Below are positions 9,909 through 20,256 of a DNA stretch of 64,000 bases, piece after piece. Numbering within the stretch: the first letter of the stretch is position 1; every line of letters begins with the position of its first letter. Origin of the DNA: Silene latifolia (taxonomy: Eukaryota > Streptophyta > Magnoliopsida > Caryophyllales > Caryophyllaceae); assembly GCF_048544455.1 (NCBI RefSeq), contig NC_133526.1, positions 698,001-762,000 of the forward strand, read 5' to 3'. The position numbers and the translations under genes were made by a program. The notes below the pieces were generated by a model. It did no database searches, was not told the origin of the DNA, and saw only the letters and a list, made by a program, of their open reading frames with translations.

Positions 9909-10905
9909 TATTCGATATTTTTATGGGTGCCCATAGCCTATATATATATATATATATATATTCACGAACAACCGACTCTAGCCATTGAACTAAAATACCC
10001 TTGCTTTACTTTTCATGGAAAGCGTTCCTTTTTGCTCTCCAAACTCCCAACACTTACTTGTAGAGTTCTAAACTTGTCATTCCCCAAATGAATATAAACT
10101 CCCAACCCTTACTTGAAGGTATGTTCATTTCATGCGAATTTAACATATTTAATTATTTTAACTCTCTTGATAAAAGGAGTGAAATGAGAATGTTATAACA
10201 TACTTGGAAAATGCCACCTCTTGCGGCTTGACAGACCTCGCCGAGTATTCTTGAACGCTCCAGACCCATATTCATACCTAGCACGTCAACTACTGGTAAT
10301 TCTATTGGTTGCACACATGTATTAATTATTGGTAGTTCCTCTGGTAGTAATATATAATCGGGTGAGAATTGGTTTCCTTGGTTTATTATTTCCCTTAGTA
10401 GTAGTGCCATTTTTTTTAAAGGAAGAAAAAAGGTGAAGAAGGGATTTTTAATTTTCAGAGTAAGTTGTTGATGTTTAGTAATGTTTGATGCTAATAATAA
10501 TCCTAATAATGATCTTATATTTATACTAAGAAACAATCAATGGTAATGCTCTCTTAAGAGTACGTTAAGATGGAATATTAATCATACATCGAATGATACA
10601 TACATAACTTGAACAAAGAATGGACACAAAAAACATAAGTCCTCAAAAATGAAATGTCCATCAATTCAATACCAGTTATGGAAAAAGGAAATGTTCCATG
10701 CATTCATCTTCCACCACTAAGTCACAATATGAGATGAATTTAGTTATTTAGAATATATGCGCACGCAGTATCTTGTTTACTGAATGCTCTATGTTGCTCA
10801 GATGTGTAGTTGTGTACTATGTAGGAAAAATGGTGGTTATTACAGCTTCGGATTCTCTCCGACAACTTCAAGAATATCATTCATCGTCATCGTCATCGTC
10901 TTATC
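9909..10905. repeat. Segmental duplication, copy B, left half
   Basis: Matches 1-1060. Base 9909 pairs with base 1. Similarity fades shortly before the LTR element at 10962. Confidence 0.9.
10204..10410 (-). pseudogene. Orphan first exon of a 2OGD, copy B
   Basis: Sixty-nine codons from the ATG at 10410 to a GTATGT donor. The predicted peptide differs from copy A at only a couple of positions (for example LLPEEL against LLPQEL, EVCQ against EVYQ). An in-frame extension to 10536 lies upstream of the TATA-like box at 10516-10525 and is not credible as coding. No later exons follow. Inferred origin: a partial copy of a gene like 24846-26213 made exon 1 plus promoter, and the whole block then duplicated to give copies A and B. 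Confidence 0.85.
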
Positions 10906-10961
10906 AGCCTCGGATGCTTATAGGAAGAATAATAGCAATTTCATTCATTCCTAATTAATAG

Positions 10962-11535
10962 TGTTCCGGCCTTCCGGGTGTGATTACGGAGCAGTGTTGT
11001 TACCACGTGAGCTTGTTGAATGATGACTTTGCTTGACTCTTCCTTTCGGCCTCTCCTGAAACGATGAACAAACTGAGGGCTCGGCTTGGCACCGAGCGTA
11101 CTCACTCCGACGCTCAAGTCAGTAAACTTAAAGGGATTAAGTTGTGTGATACTTGTCAAAGTATGTTGTAGAGAGATAAGGGAGTTTATACCAGATTATG
11201 AGTGGTTTAGGTTATCTTTTGGATCCCCTTCTCAATGAGAGAAGTGGAGTATTTATAGACTTTCACCTTTTGTCACGTAGTGGCCAAGTGGCTAGCAGGT
11301 GGAAAGACCGTTCTACCATCGGCCGATGGACCCATGGCAGGCCGGCCGAGGGTCTTGGATATGAGTACGCGGATATGTATCCCGGCTGGCTAGTTGTCCT
11401 AGCCGGGACCCAAGTGACAGGCCGATTGGCTTCATCGGCTAGGCTAGGCTGTCTAATACGTTGACTTGCTGTCTTTTGGCTTTGAGCTTGCTCAATATGT
11501 TGACTCGGTCAGCGGGTGCAGAATATGCCCCATCA
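10962..11535 (-). repeat. LTR (3' LTR in element orientation)
   Basis: 574 bp. It differs from the other LTR by an 8-bp repeat near its edge (TTCCGGCCTTCCGGG) and an extra GGCTA. A TATA box (TATAAATA, minus strand) lies at 11250-11257. Confidence 0.93.
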
Positions 11536-11549
11536 ATTTGCCCCCAGCG
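11536..11549 (-). other. Polypurine tract
   Basis: On the minus strand CGCTGGGGGCAAAT directly precedes the TGATGGGGC start of the left LTR. This is the expected plus-strand priming site for an element reading on the minus strand. Confidence 0.75.
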
Positions 11550-11958
11550 TAGTCTATGCCGTGGTATGGGTTCCGATGTGTGTTGAGCGTATATTCTGCG
11601 CATGTTGAATTTCTCCATCGGCCTCTTCTTCCTCGGCTTGGTTCTGCTCAGGCTGTATCATACTATCCCCCCTCCACATGGATGTTTAATGGACATCAGA
11701 TGTGGAAAAGAAAATGGCGCTGGCTGAGACCGAGGTTGTGAGTGTCGTGTGCTTTTGATTGCCCCCACGCCGGTGCTGCCAAGCTTGGTTGAACAGCGGG
11801 CCGTTTGGCAAGTAGATACCAAGGAGCGTTTTGAAGAAGTTTGGTAACTGTTGTGTCGATTGACATTCCGTGGCTGCATGCGTGACACGTGTCCTGGTGT
11901 CGGTTGGTGGACGTTTCGTGTGCCTTGCTCTGATTGGTCCGCTTCGTGGGCTTTGCTC

Positions 11959-11967
11959 TATAAATAG
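11959..11967 (+). promoter_or_regulatory. TATA box of the antisense gene inside the LTR element
   Basis: TATAAATAG within CTCTATAAATAGAG, about 185 bp upstream of the plus-strand ATG at 12146 and outside the LTRs. It suggests that the antisense gene has its own promoter. Confidence 0.6.
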
Positions 11968-12145
11968 AGCAGTTAGCCCCTGATTTTGGCCACCAAAAAT
12001 TCATCTTCTGAAAAAAAAATTCTTCTCTCTAGCTTTCATCGACGAAACTTCTCTCTAGTCTTCAAAGAGTTACTCGGCGTAACACTTTTCCAAGGTAAAC
12101 AAACAAAATTTTTCAACTTTTATTTGTCAAGTTTTTGTTGTCATT

Positions 12146-14632
12146 ATGTCTTCTGCTAATGCCGGAGCCAGTACTTCTGCGCCGGGGGGGGCGAATCGTC
12201 GCACCTTTATGAAGAGGAGCCACTGGCTGTCGCCCCGATAGGGTTTGGGAGTCCGAGGTCGCCGTCTCCTGAAGTGGATGAGAAATATCTCGAGGATTTT
12301 TCTGATGAAGATGTTGATGATGATAATGATGATGAGGCGACCCCATCTGGTTCGAAGAGGCCGAAATTCTTGGATCACGGCGACGCTTGCTCGATCAGTC
12401 CTGATCGTTCTTGGTCGAATAAGTTCGCTAGTTGCTCCGGCCCTGACTTTTTTGAAGATCATTACTCCTTCGGCAGGGGGTATAAAATTGTTATCCCTGA
12501 GGATGGTCAGGCGGTCTGCTGCCCTCCCAAGGGCTGTATCGGCGTGTACATCAGACACCTGGAGTATGGCCTCCGGTTTCCTCTTAATGTACATGTTGCT
12601 GCCATAATCAAGGCTATGAACGTCGTCGTGGCACAACTGCATCCGTTGGCCATCAGGACGATTGTGAGCTTCGTATGGCTTTGTCTCTTTAAGGGGGAGA
12701 TCCCAACGGTTAACTTGTTCCGCCGGCTTCATCATCTTCGGTCGTCCACCCAAGGTGGCCCGGGGTGGTACAGCGTGCAGACGGAGCCGGGTTTCTTTAC
12801 CGTTTCCAAGTTGACGTCTTGCAAGGACTGGAAGGGGCGGTGGGTGTACGTCGAGGTGCCGGAGGATTACCCACTGCCCCGGTCATTCCAGAGCCGCGTC
12901 AATTTGCGGTGCGAAAATAGGGGGAGTATGAAAAATACGTCTCCCGTAATAAAATTAAGATGGACGCCGCGAAGGTCTATCTTCAGGAGGACGAGAAGCG
13001 GGCAATGAGGCTGTTTGAGGCTGAGAAGGATGGTAAGCCGAAGGGATGGATGCCCCCGACGCAGATCGTTCTTCAGGACGAGCCGCTCTGCCGCGTCGGC
13101 CTCATACCGGCCCTCAACCAGGGTGAGTAGGGTCGGTGTGAGGCCCACCTTTGCTTTTTATGTTTCTGTACTTGAACTTTGGTTTATTTCTTTCGTCTAA
13201 CTCTTGCTTTGTTTCTTTTACAGACCGTTTTGGCCCGGATCTGTCCGAGGAGATCCTGAAGAAGTTGGGGCTTGACAAGGCCGGGAACGTTGTTGAGCTG
13301 CATCCTAAGGCTGATTCTCGTGATCGAAGACCGTCCCCCAACGAACTTATGGACCAGCAGTTGAAGAAACTGGATGTGACGGCGGCGCAGACGAAGGTTG
13401 CCAGGAACGTGCCGCGCCGCAAACCAAAAATAACGTCTATGGCGGCTCCAACGTCAACTCCCGTTCAGTCTTCAATCCCTGAAGTCCAAAAGGGGCAGGT
13501 GGTGGTTGTTGATATTACCGAGGAGGAGGTCACCGTTGCGAGGGGTCCTCCTCCTTCAAAGAAGAGAAAAGAACTGATGCCTGCTACCACCGTCACCGAG
13601 GCAGGGGAAATGAAGGACTCAGCCGGCCCTTCATTTAAGAAGGTCCAGACTGGTACGGATCTAACCCATGGCTCGGATTTAGGTGGTTCTTTAGGCATTC
13701 CTGATGATAGGCTCTCCGACGTGTCAATGACTGTTGACATGGATGCTTTGTCTGAGTTTTTTGTAGATCAACCGTTGTCGGCCGTCGCTCTCACTGAGCA
13801 GCAAGTGAGGAAGAAACCTGTGCAGGCTGGTGATCAAAATGTCACCGTTGACACTTCATCCCAGAAGGCTTCCCCTGCCCAGCTTGTGGCGGAAGGCACG
13901 AGGTTGTGCAAGAGGCTGGCGAAGTGGAACGAGCTGGCCGGTGCTCATATTATAGAGTAGGAGAAGGTCGTGGCTCAATCCGCTCCCGAGCTTGAACGGC
14001 TTAGGCTTGAGCTAACCGCCACTAAGAAGGTGGCCAGGAAGGCGAAGCTGGATCTCCTCGATGAGCGGAGGCTTAAGGAGGATGCTGAGAAGGCGCTCTT
14101 GGCTGAGAGAGCTAAGGCCGAGTCTGATGCCGCTAAGCTGCTGGAGGAGAAAGCCAAACTTCAGGGTGCTTTCGACGCTGCGGTTCTTAAGAGGGAAGAA
14201 TGGAAGTCTCTACATTCAACTGAGGTAAAGGCGCACAAGGGCACGAAGGCTGTCCTTGCCCAGAGGGAGGGGGACATTGAGATGCTCCAAACTGAGGTCA
14301 TCCCTAACATGTGTGCCCAGTACCGGGACCAGGCCGAAGAAGCTACCAGGGAGGCAATCAAGAAGCTCGTTCCTGAGGGCTCCTTCCCGTGGCAAGAATT
14401 TGACCGACTTTTGGATGAGATGGCCGATGCTGCGGAGAAGGCAACTGCGGAGAAGGCGGAGGCGGCTAAGGCTGCTCAGGAAGCTGAGGCCAAGGCGGCC
14501 CATGATGCAAAGGTGAAGGAGGCCAGAGAGGAGGCTGAAAGGGCAAGGGCACGTGAAGCTGCCAAGCCGTCTTCTGGGCCGGCCACCGAAGATGATCTTT
14601 TCTTTGCGATGAAGAGCAAAGAACAAGCATAG
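12146..14632 (+). pseudogene. Antisense gene in the LTR element: 'putative gypsy type transposon' domain plus coiled coil, disrupted
   Basis: Exon 1 (12146-13122) begins MSSANAGASTSAPG, shifts frame in a run of eight G (12184-12191), then reads an acidic region (EDFSDEDVDDDNDDE) and a domain of about 150 residues (IPEDGQAVCCPPKG, GLRFPLNVHVAAI, GWYSVQTEPGFF, CKDWKGRWVYVEVPE) of the kind Pfam calls Transposase_28, from memory of that family. A second frameshift lies near 12915. The intron at 13123-13223 has GTGAGT and TTTTACAG borders. Exon 2 encodes a charged, probably nuclear region, an in-frame TAG at 13958-13960, and then about 200 residues of Ala/Lys/Glu-rich coiled coil ending at 14632. 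It reads against gag. The function of this domain is unknown. Two frameshifts and a stop show this copy is dead, but the intron, TATA box and codon structure show it was once a real gene. Confidence 0.8.
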
Positions 14633-14989
14633 GGAGACGAGCGGTCGTCACCAGACTCACCTGGCCCCTCGGATAGCTTCAGCTGTTCGGGGGCCAACTA
14701 TTGAGCCTTTCCTCCCTGCCATCTCTTTTGGCGCTTTCAAGTCTCATGTCTGTAACCTTTTGCTGTACCTTTCTCTTTTTTGTACAACTTTGGTAGGTTG
14801 AGTTTAGGCTACCCCTTGTGGGGACGGCCGTCGTCTTCTTTCTTGTACTACCTGTAAACATTTAAATAAGAGTTTGTTTCTTTTGCCTCCGGCTTGGCCG
14901 GGGACTTTATCTCATTTTCATCTGAGTTGTCTTCGTACGTTAATAGTTGAGCGCTCTTTTTCTTTTCGCTTTTACCCTCGGCTTGGCCG

Positions 14990-15640
14990 AGGCAGCTAGA
15001 ATGCGTATCTCAACTGTACTTAACGTTTTTTTTTTTTAAAACATGTTGGCATGTTGGTCGCTTCCTCCTACGCGCACGGTCTTAGCCGAGGCGGTCAGAT
15101 ATGCTATCCCAACCACCGTTGTGAACATGTTACGTATCAGTCGTTGTGTCCCCATCATTCTTCGGGGTAACGGCCGAGGTGTTCGTATCTGTAGACGTGT
15201 TGATCGCTTCCTCTTTCACTCTCGGTCTGGCCGAGGCGTCCGATTTGCGTTTCAACAGTGCTTATACGTTCCTAAGCAAGCTGGTCGTTGTGGCGAGTAA
15301 CAACTTGCTGTCGGCAAGTCGCGTTTCCCTCGTCACTCCCGGCTTTGGCCGAGGCAACTAAGTTTACGTTTCGACTGCTCTCCGTATCTATAGACATATT
15401 GATTGCTTCCTCTGCCACTCCCGGATTGGCCGGGGCGGTCAGATTTGCGTCTCAACAGTGCTCATACGGTTTTGTGCATGTTGGCATGTTGGTCGCTTCC
15501 TCCTACGCGCACGGTCTTAGCCGAGGCGGTCAGATTTGCTATCCCAACAACCGTTGTGAACATGTCTGTTGCTTTTTCAAGTATCAACCGCACTTGCTGT
15601 GACTGCCCGGGCTTGGCTGTGGCGTCCTCTGTGGCATGAC
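14990..15640. repeat. Degenerate tandem repeats rich in GCCGAGG inside the LTR element
   Basis: Diverged units of roughly 110 bp each contain a TTGGCCGAGGC-like core and a CTTCCTC-type stretch. The best pair is 15038-15140 and 15480-15565, which share CTTCCTCCTACGCGCACGGT. The region is non-coding and separates the antisense gene from the gag region. Confidence 0.7.
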
Positions 15641-15903
15641 TATGGAGGGGACAAGTATTTTGATGGAAAACTTGAATCATTCTTCATAAGGTATAATCAT
15701 GCGTAGGGGTGTCCACAATGGTTTTGGACACCTCCACCGCTATATAAAGTATTTCCTTAGATTGTCCGTGTTCCAATGGTTTTGAACACCCTCCATGTCT
15801 GTCAGCCGGTTATAGTCGGTTTACCCTCCTGTCGTAAGGATGGGATCTTTTGTGCTTCCCCCACCGGTCCAAGACTTTTATTGGTGTCGGGGGCCGGATG
15901 GGC

Positions 15904-17459
15904 ATCACTGGATTACTCCCTTCCGTTGAAAAACGGATCTTCTATCCGCCCCGTCGGAGCTTGCTCCTGGGTCTCCGGCTACATACTTGCTGAGGCTCCC
16001 CTTTCGGATTAGCTCCTCGATGGCGTTCTTCAAATGCCGACAGTCGTCGGTCTTATGGCCGGGCTGGCCGTGGTAATCGCAAAATTGGTTTGCGTCGCCT
16101 TCCGCCTTCGTCTTCGGGGGCCTTGCCCACTTCTGCCCTTCATTCTTGCTCAGGGCGAAGACCTCGGCCGGTGATTTAACCAGGGGGGTGAGACTGCTGT
16201 ACCGCCTCGCGGTTTATGGTCCCGAACTCCCCCCGGCGCCCGCCGAGTTCTGTTTTCTATTATCTTTCTCGGGTCGTGACCTATTATTGTCACGGCGTCC
16301 TTCATCTCTGTTATCCCGGCGGCTGCTCCTCTCTGGGTGGCCAGCTTCGCTGTGTTCTACCCAGGTCTTGTGATAGTCTTCCACCTTTACGGTTTGATCA
16401 GCCATCCTTCTGGCGGAGTCCAGGTTGAGGTCCGCGCACTTGATCCGTTCATTTTTGAGCTCGCCTCTCGGTAGGCCTTTCATCAGTGCGAAGGCCGCCA
16501 GTTCAGTGTTCAGCTCACGGATCTGCTGAACTTTTGCGTCGAACCTCTTCACATAGCTTCGTAGAGACTCGTCCCCCCTGTCGGATAGTGAGGATATCCG
16601 ATGTCTCCACGGCCCTCCTCTTGTTGCAGGCGTACTGGGCTATGAAGTTATCCCTTAGGTCGGCGTAACGGTATACCGAACCATTAGGCAGCCCCTTGTA
16701 CCAACTCTGGGCCATCCCGTGTAGGGTTGTCGGGAAGACTCGGCACCATACCTCATCAGGCTGCTCCCATACCGACATGTAAGACTCGAAAGCCTCGGCG
16801 TGGTCGGTTGGGTCACTCTCCCCTGTGTACGATAGGGCCGGTAGCTTCAGTTTGGTCGGCACGGAGACGTCGAGGACATAGGCACTGAGGGGCTGTCTGA
16901 CCACGTGTCGGATGACACGTGGCGATCGGCTCCTCCCAGCCCTAGTCCGGCTTCCCTCCCCGTGGCGGAAAGGGCTTCTTGTTCTCCGACTTTGGAAAGT
17001 CGGGCTTCTTTCTTCACTTCTTCGGGGGTGGCCTCGTTGGTGCCGCGTCGACGCTGTCCTCCCGCGAGTGCGGGAAGGACTTTGGTCTGACACTGACACC
17101 ACGGGCATCGCTGGCGTTTTGGTACGCCCAACCTCTTGCATCGCTCCGGTCAGGTTGTTCGGAGTCACTTTATGGGCCCTGTTCACCTGTGGGTGCGCTG
17201 CTGTAACCGTCGTTACGACGGGGGTTAGCGGCGTGCTTCCCATCAGGTCCAGGAATAGCTTCAGTTTCGCTGCATCGACCACATGTCCCATGACAGTGAT
17301 TTGGTCGGCGGGCAGCGGTGTTTCTTGTAGTATCGGCATCCCGTACGCCGGTTGAATTACTCGGCCGGTTGGGGACTGCCCGATCCCCGAATTAGGGACT
17401 GTATCATCTTGGTAGAATTCGGTTTCGTCACTCACAATTGCTTCTGGTTGTTTTGACAT
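15904..17459 (-). pseudogene. Ty3/gypsy gag with retrotransposon gag domain and zinc knuckle, disrupted
   Basis: Starts MSKQPEAIVSDETEFYQDD at 17459. A Ser/Arg-rich, basic region is followed by the plant retrotransposon gag domain (YTGESDPTDHAEAFESYM, WSYKGL-like AQSWYKGLPNGSV, DLRDNFIAQY). A frameshift near 16560 moves the reading to KRFDAKVQQIRELNTELAAF and ALMKGLPRGELKN. An in-frame TAA at about 16214 interrupts it, after which the same frame continues to a knuckle CDYHGQPGHKTDDC and ends near 15904. Gag would package element RNA. The domain order and the position next to the primer-binding site support the assignment; no pol follows. Confidence 0.85.
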
Positions 17460-17536
17460 CTTCGTAGCTTTTTGGGTGGGTTTTGTTTTGTGTTTTTTTT
17501 TTTTGTAAGGGATTTAACTAGCTTTTAGTATGCTTT

Positions 17537-17552
17537 CCCACAGACGGCGCCA
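17537..17552 (-). other. Primer-binding site of the LTR element
   Basis: On the minus strand TGGCGCCGTCTGTGGG starts two bases after the right LTR. The first nine bases fit the 3' end of plant tRNA-Asp; the rest does not, so the tRNA assignment is tentative. Confidence 0.6.
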
Positions 17553-17554
17553 AT

Positions 17555-18123
17555 TGTTCCGGGTGTGATTACGGAGCAGTGTTGTTACCACGTGAGCTTG
17601 TTGAATGATGACTTTGCTTGACTCTTCCTTTCGGCCTCTCCTGAAACGATGAACAAACTGAGGGCTCGGCTTGGCACCGAGCGTACTCACTCCGACGCTC
17701 AAGTCAGTAAACTTAAAGGGATTAAGTTGTGTGATACTTGTCAAAGTATGTTGTAGAGAGATAAGGGAGTTTATACCAGATTATGAGTGGTTTAGGTTAT
17801 CTTTTGGATCTCCTTCTCAATGAGAGAAGTGGAGTATTTATAGACTTTCACCTTTTGTCACGTAGTGGCCAAGTGGCCAAGTGGCTAGCAGGTGGAAAGA
17901 CCGTTCTACCCTCGGCCGATGGACCCATGGCAGGCCGGCCGAGGGTCTTGGATATGAGTACGCGGATATGTATCCCGGCTGGCTAGTTGTCCTAGCCGGG
18001 ACCCAAGTGACAGGCCGATAGGCTTCATCGGCTAGGCTGTCTAATACGTTGACTTGCTGTTTTTTGGCTTTGACCTTGCTCAATATGTTGACTCGGTCAG
18101 CGGGTGCAGAATATGCCCCATCA
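17555..18123 (-). repeat. LTR (5' LTR in element orientation)
   Basis: 569 bp with the TATA box TATAAATA on the minus strand at 17835-17842, which would drive gag. It carries a 9-bp tandem duplication (AAGTGGCCAAGTGGCC) that the other LTR lacks. Confidence 0.93.
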
Positions 18124-18349
18124 AATAGCAATATAATTTCCATTGAATGAATACAAGTTGGATAAAGTGTAATTAAATCTGTTAATGAACTCAGAAATCG
18201 GAACTTTACATTATACAAACCCGAAATCCGAAATGACTCGACCCAACCCGAGTAAACTAGAAAATGGGACCCGAAATAGTCGGACTCGGACCTCTACGTA
18301 GCTCAGATGATCATCTTTTATGTTTATGTCGTAACATTAATGCTGAATG

Positions 18350-20256
18350 TGTTAGAACACACTTGGTTGATGATGCCAAGTTTTATTGTTATTTAATTGT
18401 TTGCTTCTTAGTTATATTGTTTAGCATTTGAAGCACTCAATGAATTTCCAAAGATGGTTCAAGAATGATTAAGATGAAGTTATGACAAGAAATATCTTAG
18501 CCTTAGTCAAATGTTGTAAACAATTACAAATGCTTAGTGATTGAAGCAATCAAATGGACTCTCAAAGACGGCTTAACATGATCAAGATGAAGTCAACAAG
18601 AAGTCAAGACAATGATATGATCCTAGCATTAGTCGAAAAATGTAAGAGTAAGTGTAACATTCTCATTTACGTCAAGTGGCTGCAAAACCATGCAACAGTG
18701 CACTGCACTGTGGTTTCTGATACTACCGTATGGAGGGACTTTTATTCGAAATGTTTAAGTGTCAAAATCTTTTCAAATTTCATATTCTCAAAGATTTTAC
18801 ATTTGAAATATCCCAGTTTGAAAACAAATCTGAAAAAATCAATTTGCAAAACTCACATGTGACTCCTCTAAAGTTGTGCATCTACTTTTACATAAATGGA
18901 AAGTTGATTTAGTCAAGTACTAAAGCACTCTTCCATTTGTGGTAAGTTGTCACTTGTCAAATGTGTTGAAGTTTTAAATCTGAAATTTTAAGTCATAAAT
19001 CCACATTGATTAATCCTCTAGATTTGTGCATTTACCTTTTACTAAAATGGTAAGTTGAACTTGTCAAAGTTTTAAAGCTAGAAATGCTTTTTGCCATTTT
19101 GGTAAATGTCACATGTTGAGTGTTTTGGGAAGAGTTTTCTGATTTTGATCAATGACTTGTGCTCCAAGCCTATAGCCTAACACTTACCATCACTCAAAGG
19201 CTATCTATTTAATATTGGATTTAATTAACCTAAGTTGTACTACTTAGATGATCAAATCCACTATAAATAGAGTGCCTTTGCATCATTTATTACATAAGAC
19301 TTTTTTGAGCATTAATTGTTAAAACACTTTGCAAAACATCAGCTCTTGTTCTTCAACTTATTTGCAAAATTGTTTTCTATTTTAAAAGTCTTCAAACGTT
19401 TTTCAAAAGGGCTGTAAATCTCCATGTATCAGTTCGCTGCACTGTGGCATATGAGCTTGTTCCATGATTCTCGTGTTTAGGTCTTAATTGTGATCTCCAT
19501 GTTTATTAAGTGAACGATTGAGATTCAAAGACTCTGTAAACCTGTGAGATAGAACTTAAGTCTTGAAGCGGAGTAGCTTTGAGCGAGTGAAAGTCTTGAA
19601 GCGGAGTAGCTTCAAGCAAATGTAACCGGAGTAGGTTGGCGAGTTATTTTCATTGTAAGAGGTTTAGTTGTTTGAATAAATTTCTAAACAAGCAATAAAA
19701 TAACGGTTGGACGTAGGCCTCGGAGTAGAGGCTGAACCAATTTTTTAAATATCGTCTTGTTTGTTCATTTACTTTTACGTTTGTTCTTCTTATTTATATA
19801 TTGTTTATCTCGCAATCTGTCTGTGTCACAGTGTTCAATACTGTGTCTCAGACCTGCTGATTGATTCAATCTTGTGAACTAAAAACGATTAAGTATCTCA
19901 AGTTTTCAATTTAAAAGGGATTCACTTAAGATTTTCATTGCTAAGAGTATTTAACTTAAAAAGTATTCACTTAATATCTTCATTGTTAAGTTGAAGAAAA
20001 AATACTCTTTCATTCATACTTTTCTGGTCTGTGCAACAGTCGACTTTACTGTGACATACTGAGCTGAATTCGTGTGTATATACTTCTAACTCAAATAGTT
20101 CTAAGTATAAACACCTCTATCATTTAACGTATTGTCCATATCAGTTTAGTCTAGTGTCCTAGATTTCAAAGAAGCTTAATTCAAGCTTAAAATTTTTAAT
20201 TGGACACCTAATTCACTCCCCTCCCCCTCTTAGGTGTTCTCGTCCTTGACTCTTCA
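18350..20256 (+). mobile_element. Solo LTR, Ty1/copia-like (1.9 kb)
   Basis: Starts TGTTAGAACACACTTGG, ends …CTTGACTCTTCA, and is flanked by a perfect 5-bp GAATG (18345-18349 and 20257-20261). The paralogous empty site at 1177-1181 has GAATG once, so the boundaries are exact. A TATA box (TATAAATAG, 19262-19270) sits near the middle as in long LTRs, and the segment CACCTAATTCACTCCCC near the right end is typical of copia LTRs as I recall them. No internal domain, primer site or second LTR is present, as expected after LTR-LTR recombination. Confidence 0.85.

Larger units (their letters stand above)
10962..18123 (-). mobile_element. Non-autonomous LTR retrotransposon (7.16 kb), gag-only, Ty3/gypsy Tat-like
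   Basis: Two LTRs (10962-11535 and 17555-18123) begin and end TG…CA on the element strand and are flanked by a perfect 5-bp duplication AATAG (10957-10961 and 18124-18128). The element reads on the minus strand: 5' LTR on the right, primer-binding site, gag, internal region, an antisense gene, polypurine tract, 3' LTR on the left. No protease, reverse transcriptase, RNase H or integrase is visible, so it must borrow these to move. The LTRs differ by about five substitutions and three small indels, which points to a young insertion. The antisense gene near the 3' LTR recalls Tat-lineage elements such as Grande. It splits block copy B. Confidence 0.93.

Noticed and set aside
12127-12753. 208-codon minus-strand frame
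   Set aside because: Shadow of the antisense gene's exon 1; the plus-strand reading has a recognisable domain and a splice structure.
14216-14626. Minus-strand frame of 136 codons
   Set aside because: Shadow of the Ala/Lys/Glu-rich coiled coil on the plus strand, where GC-rich codons keep all frames open.
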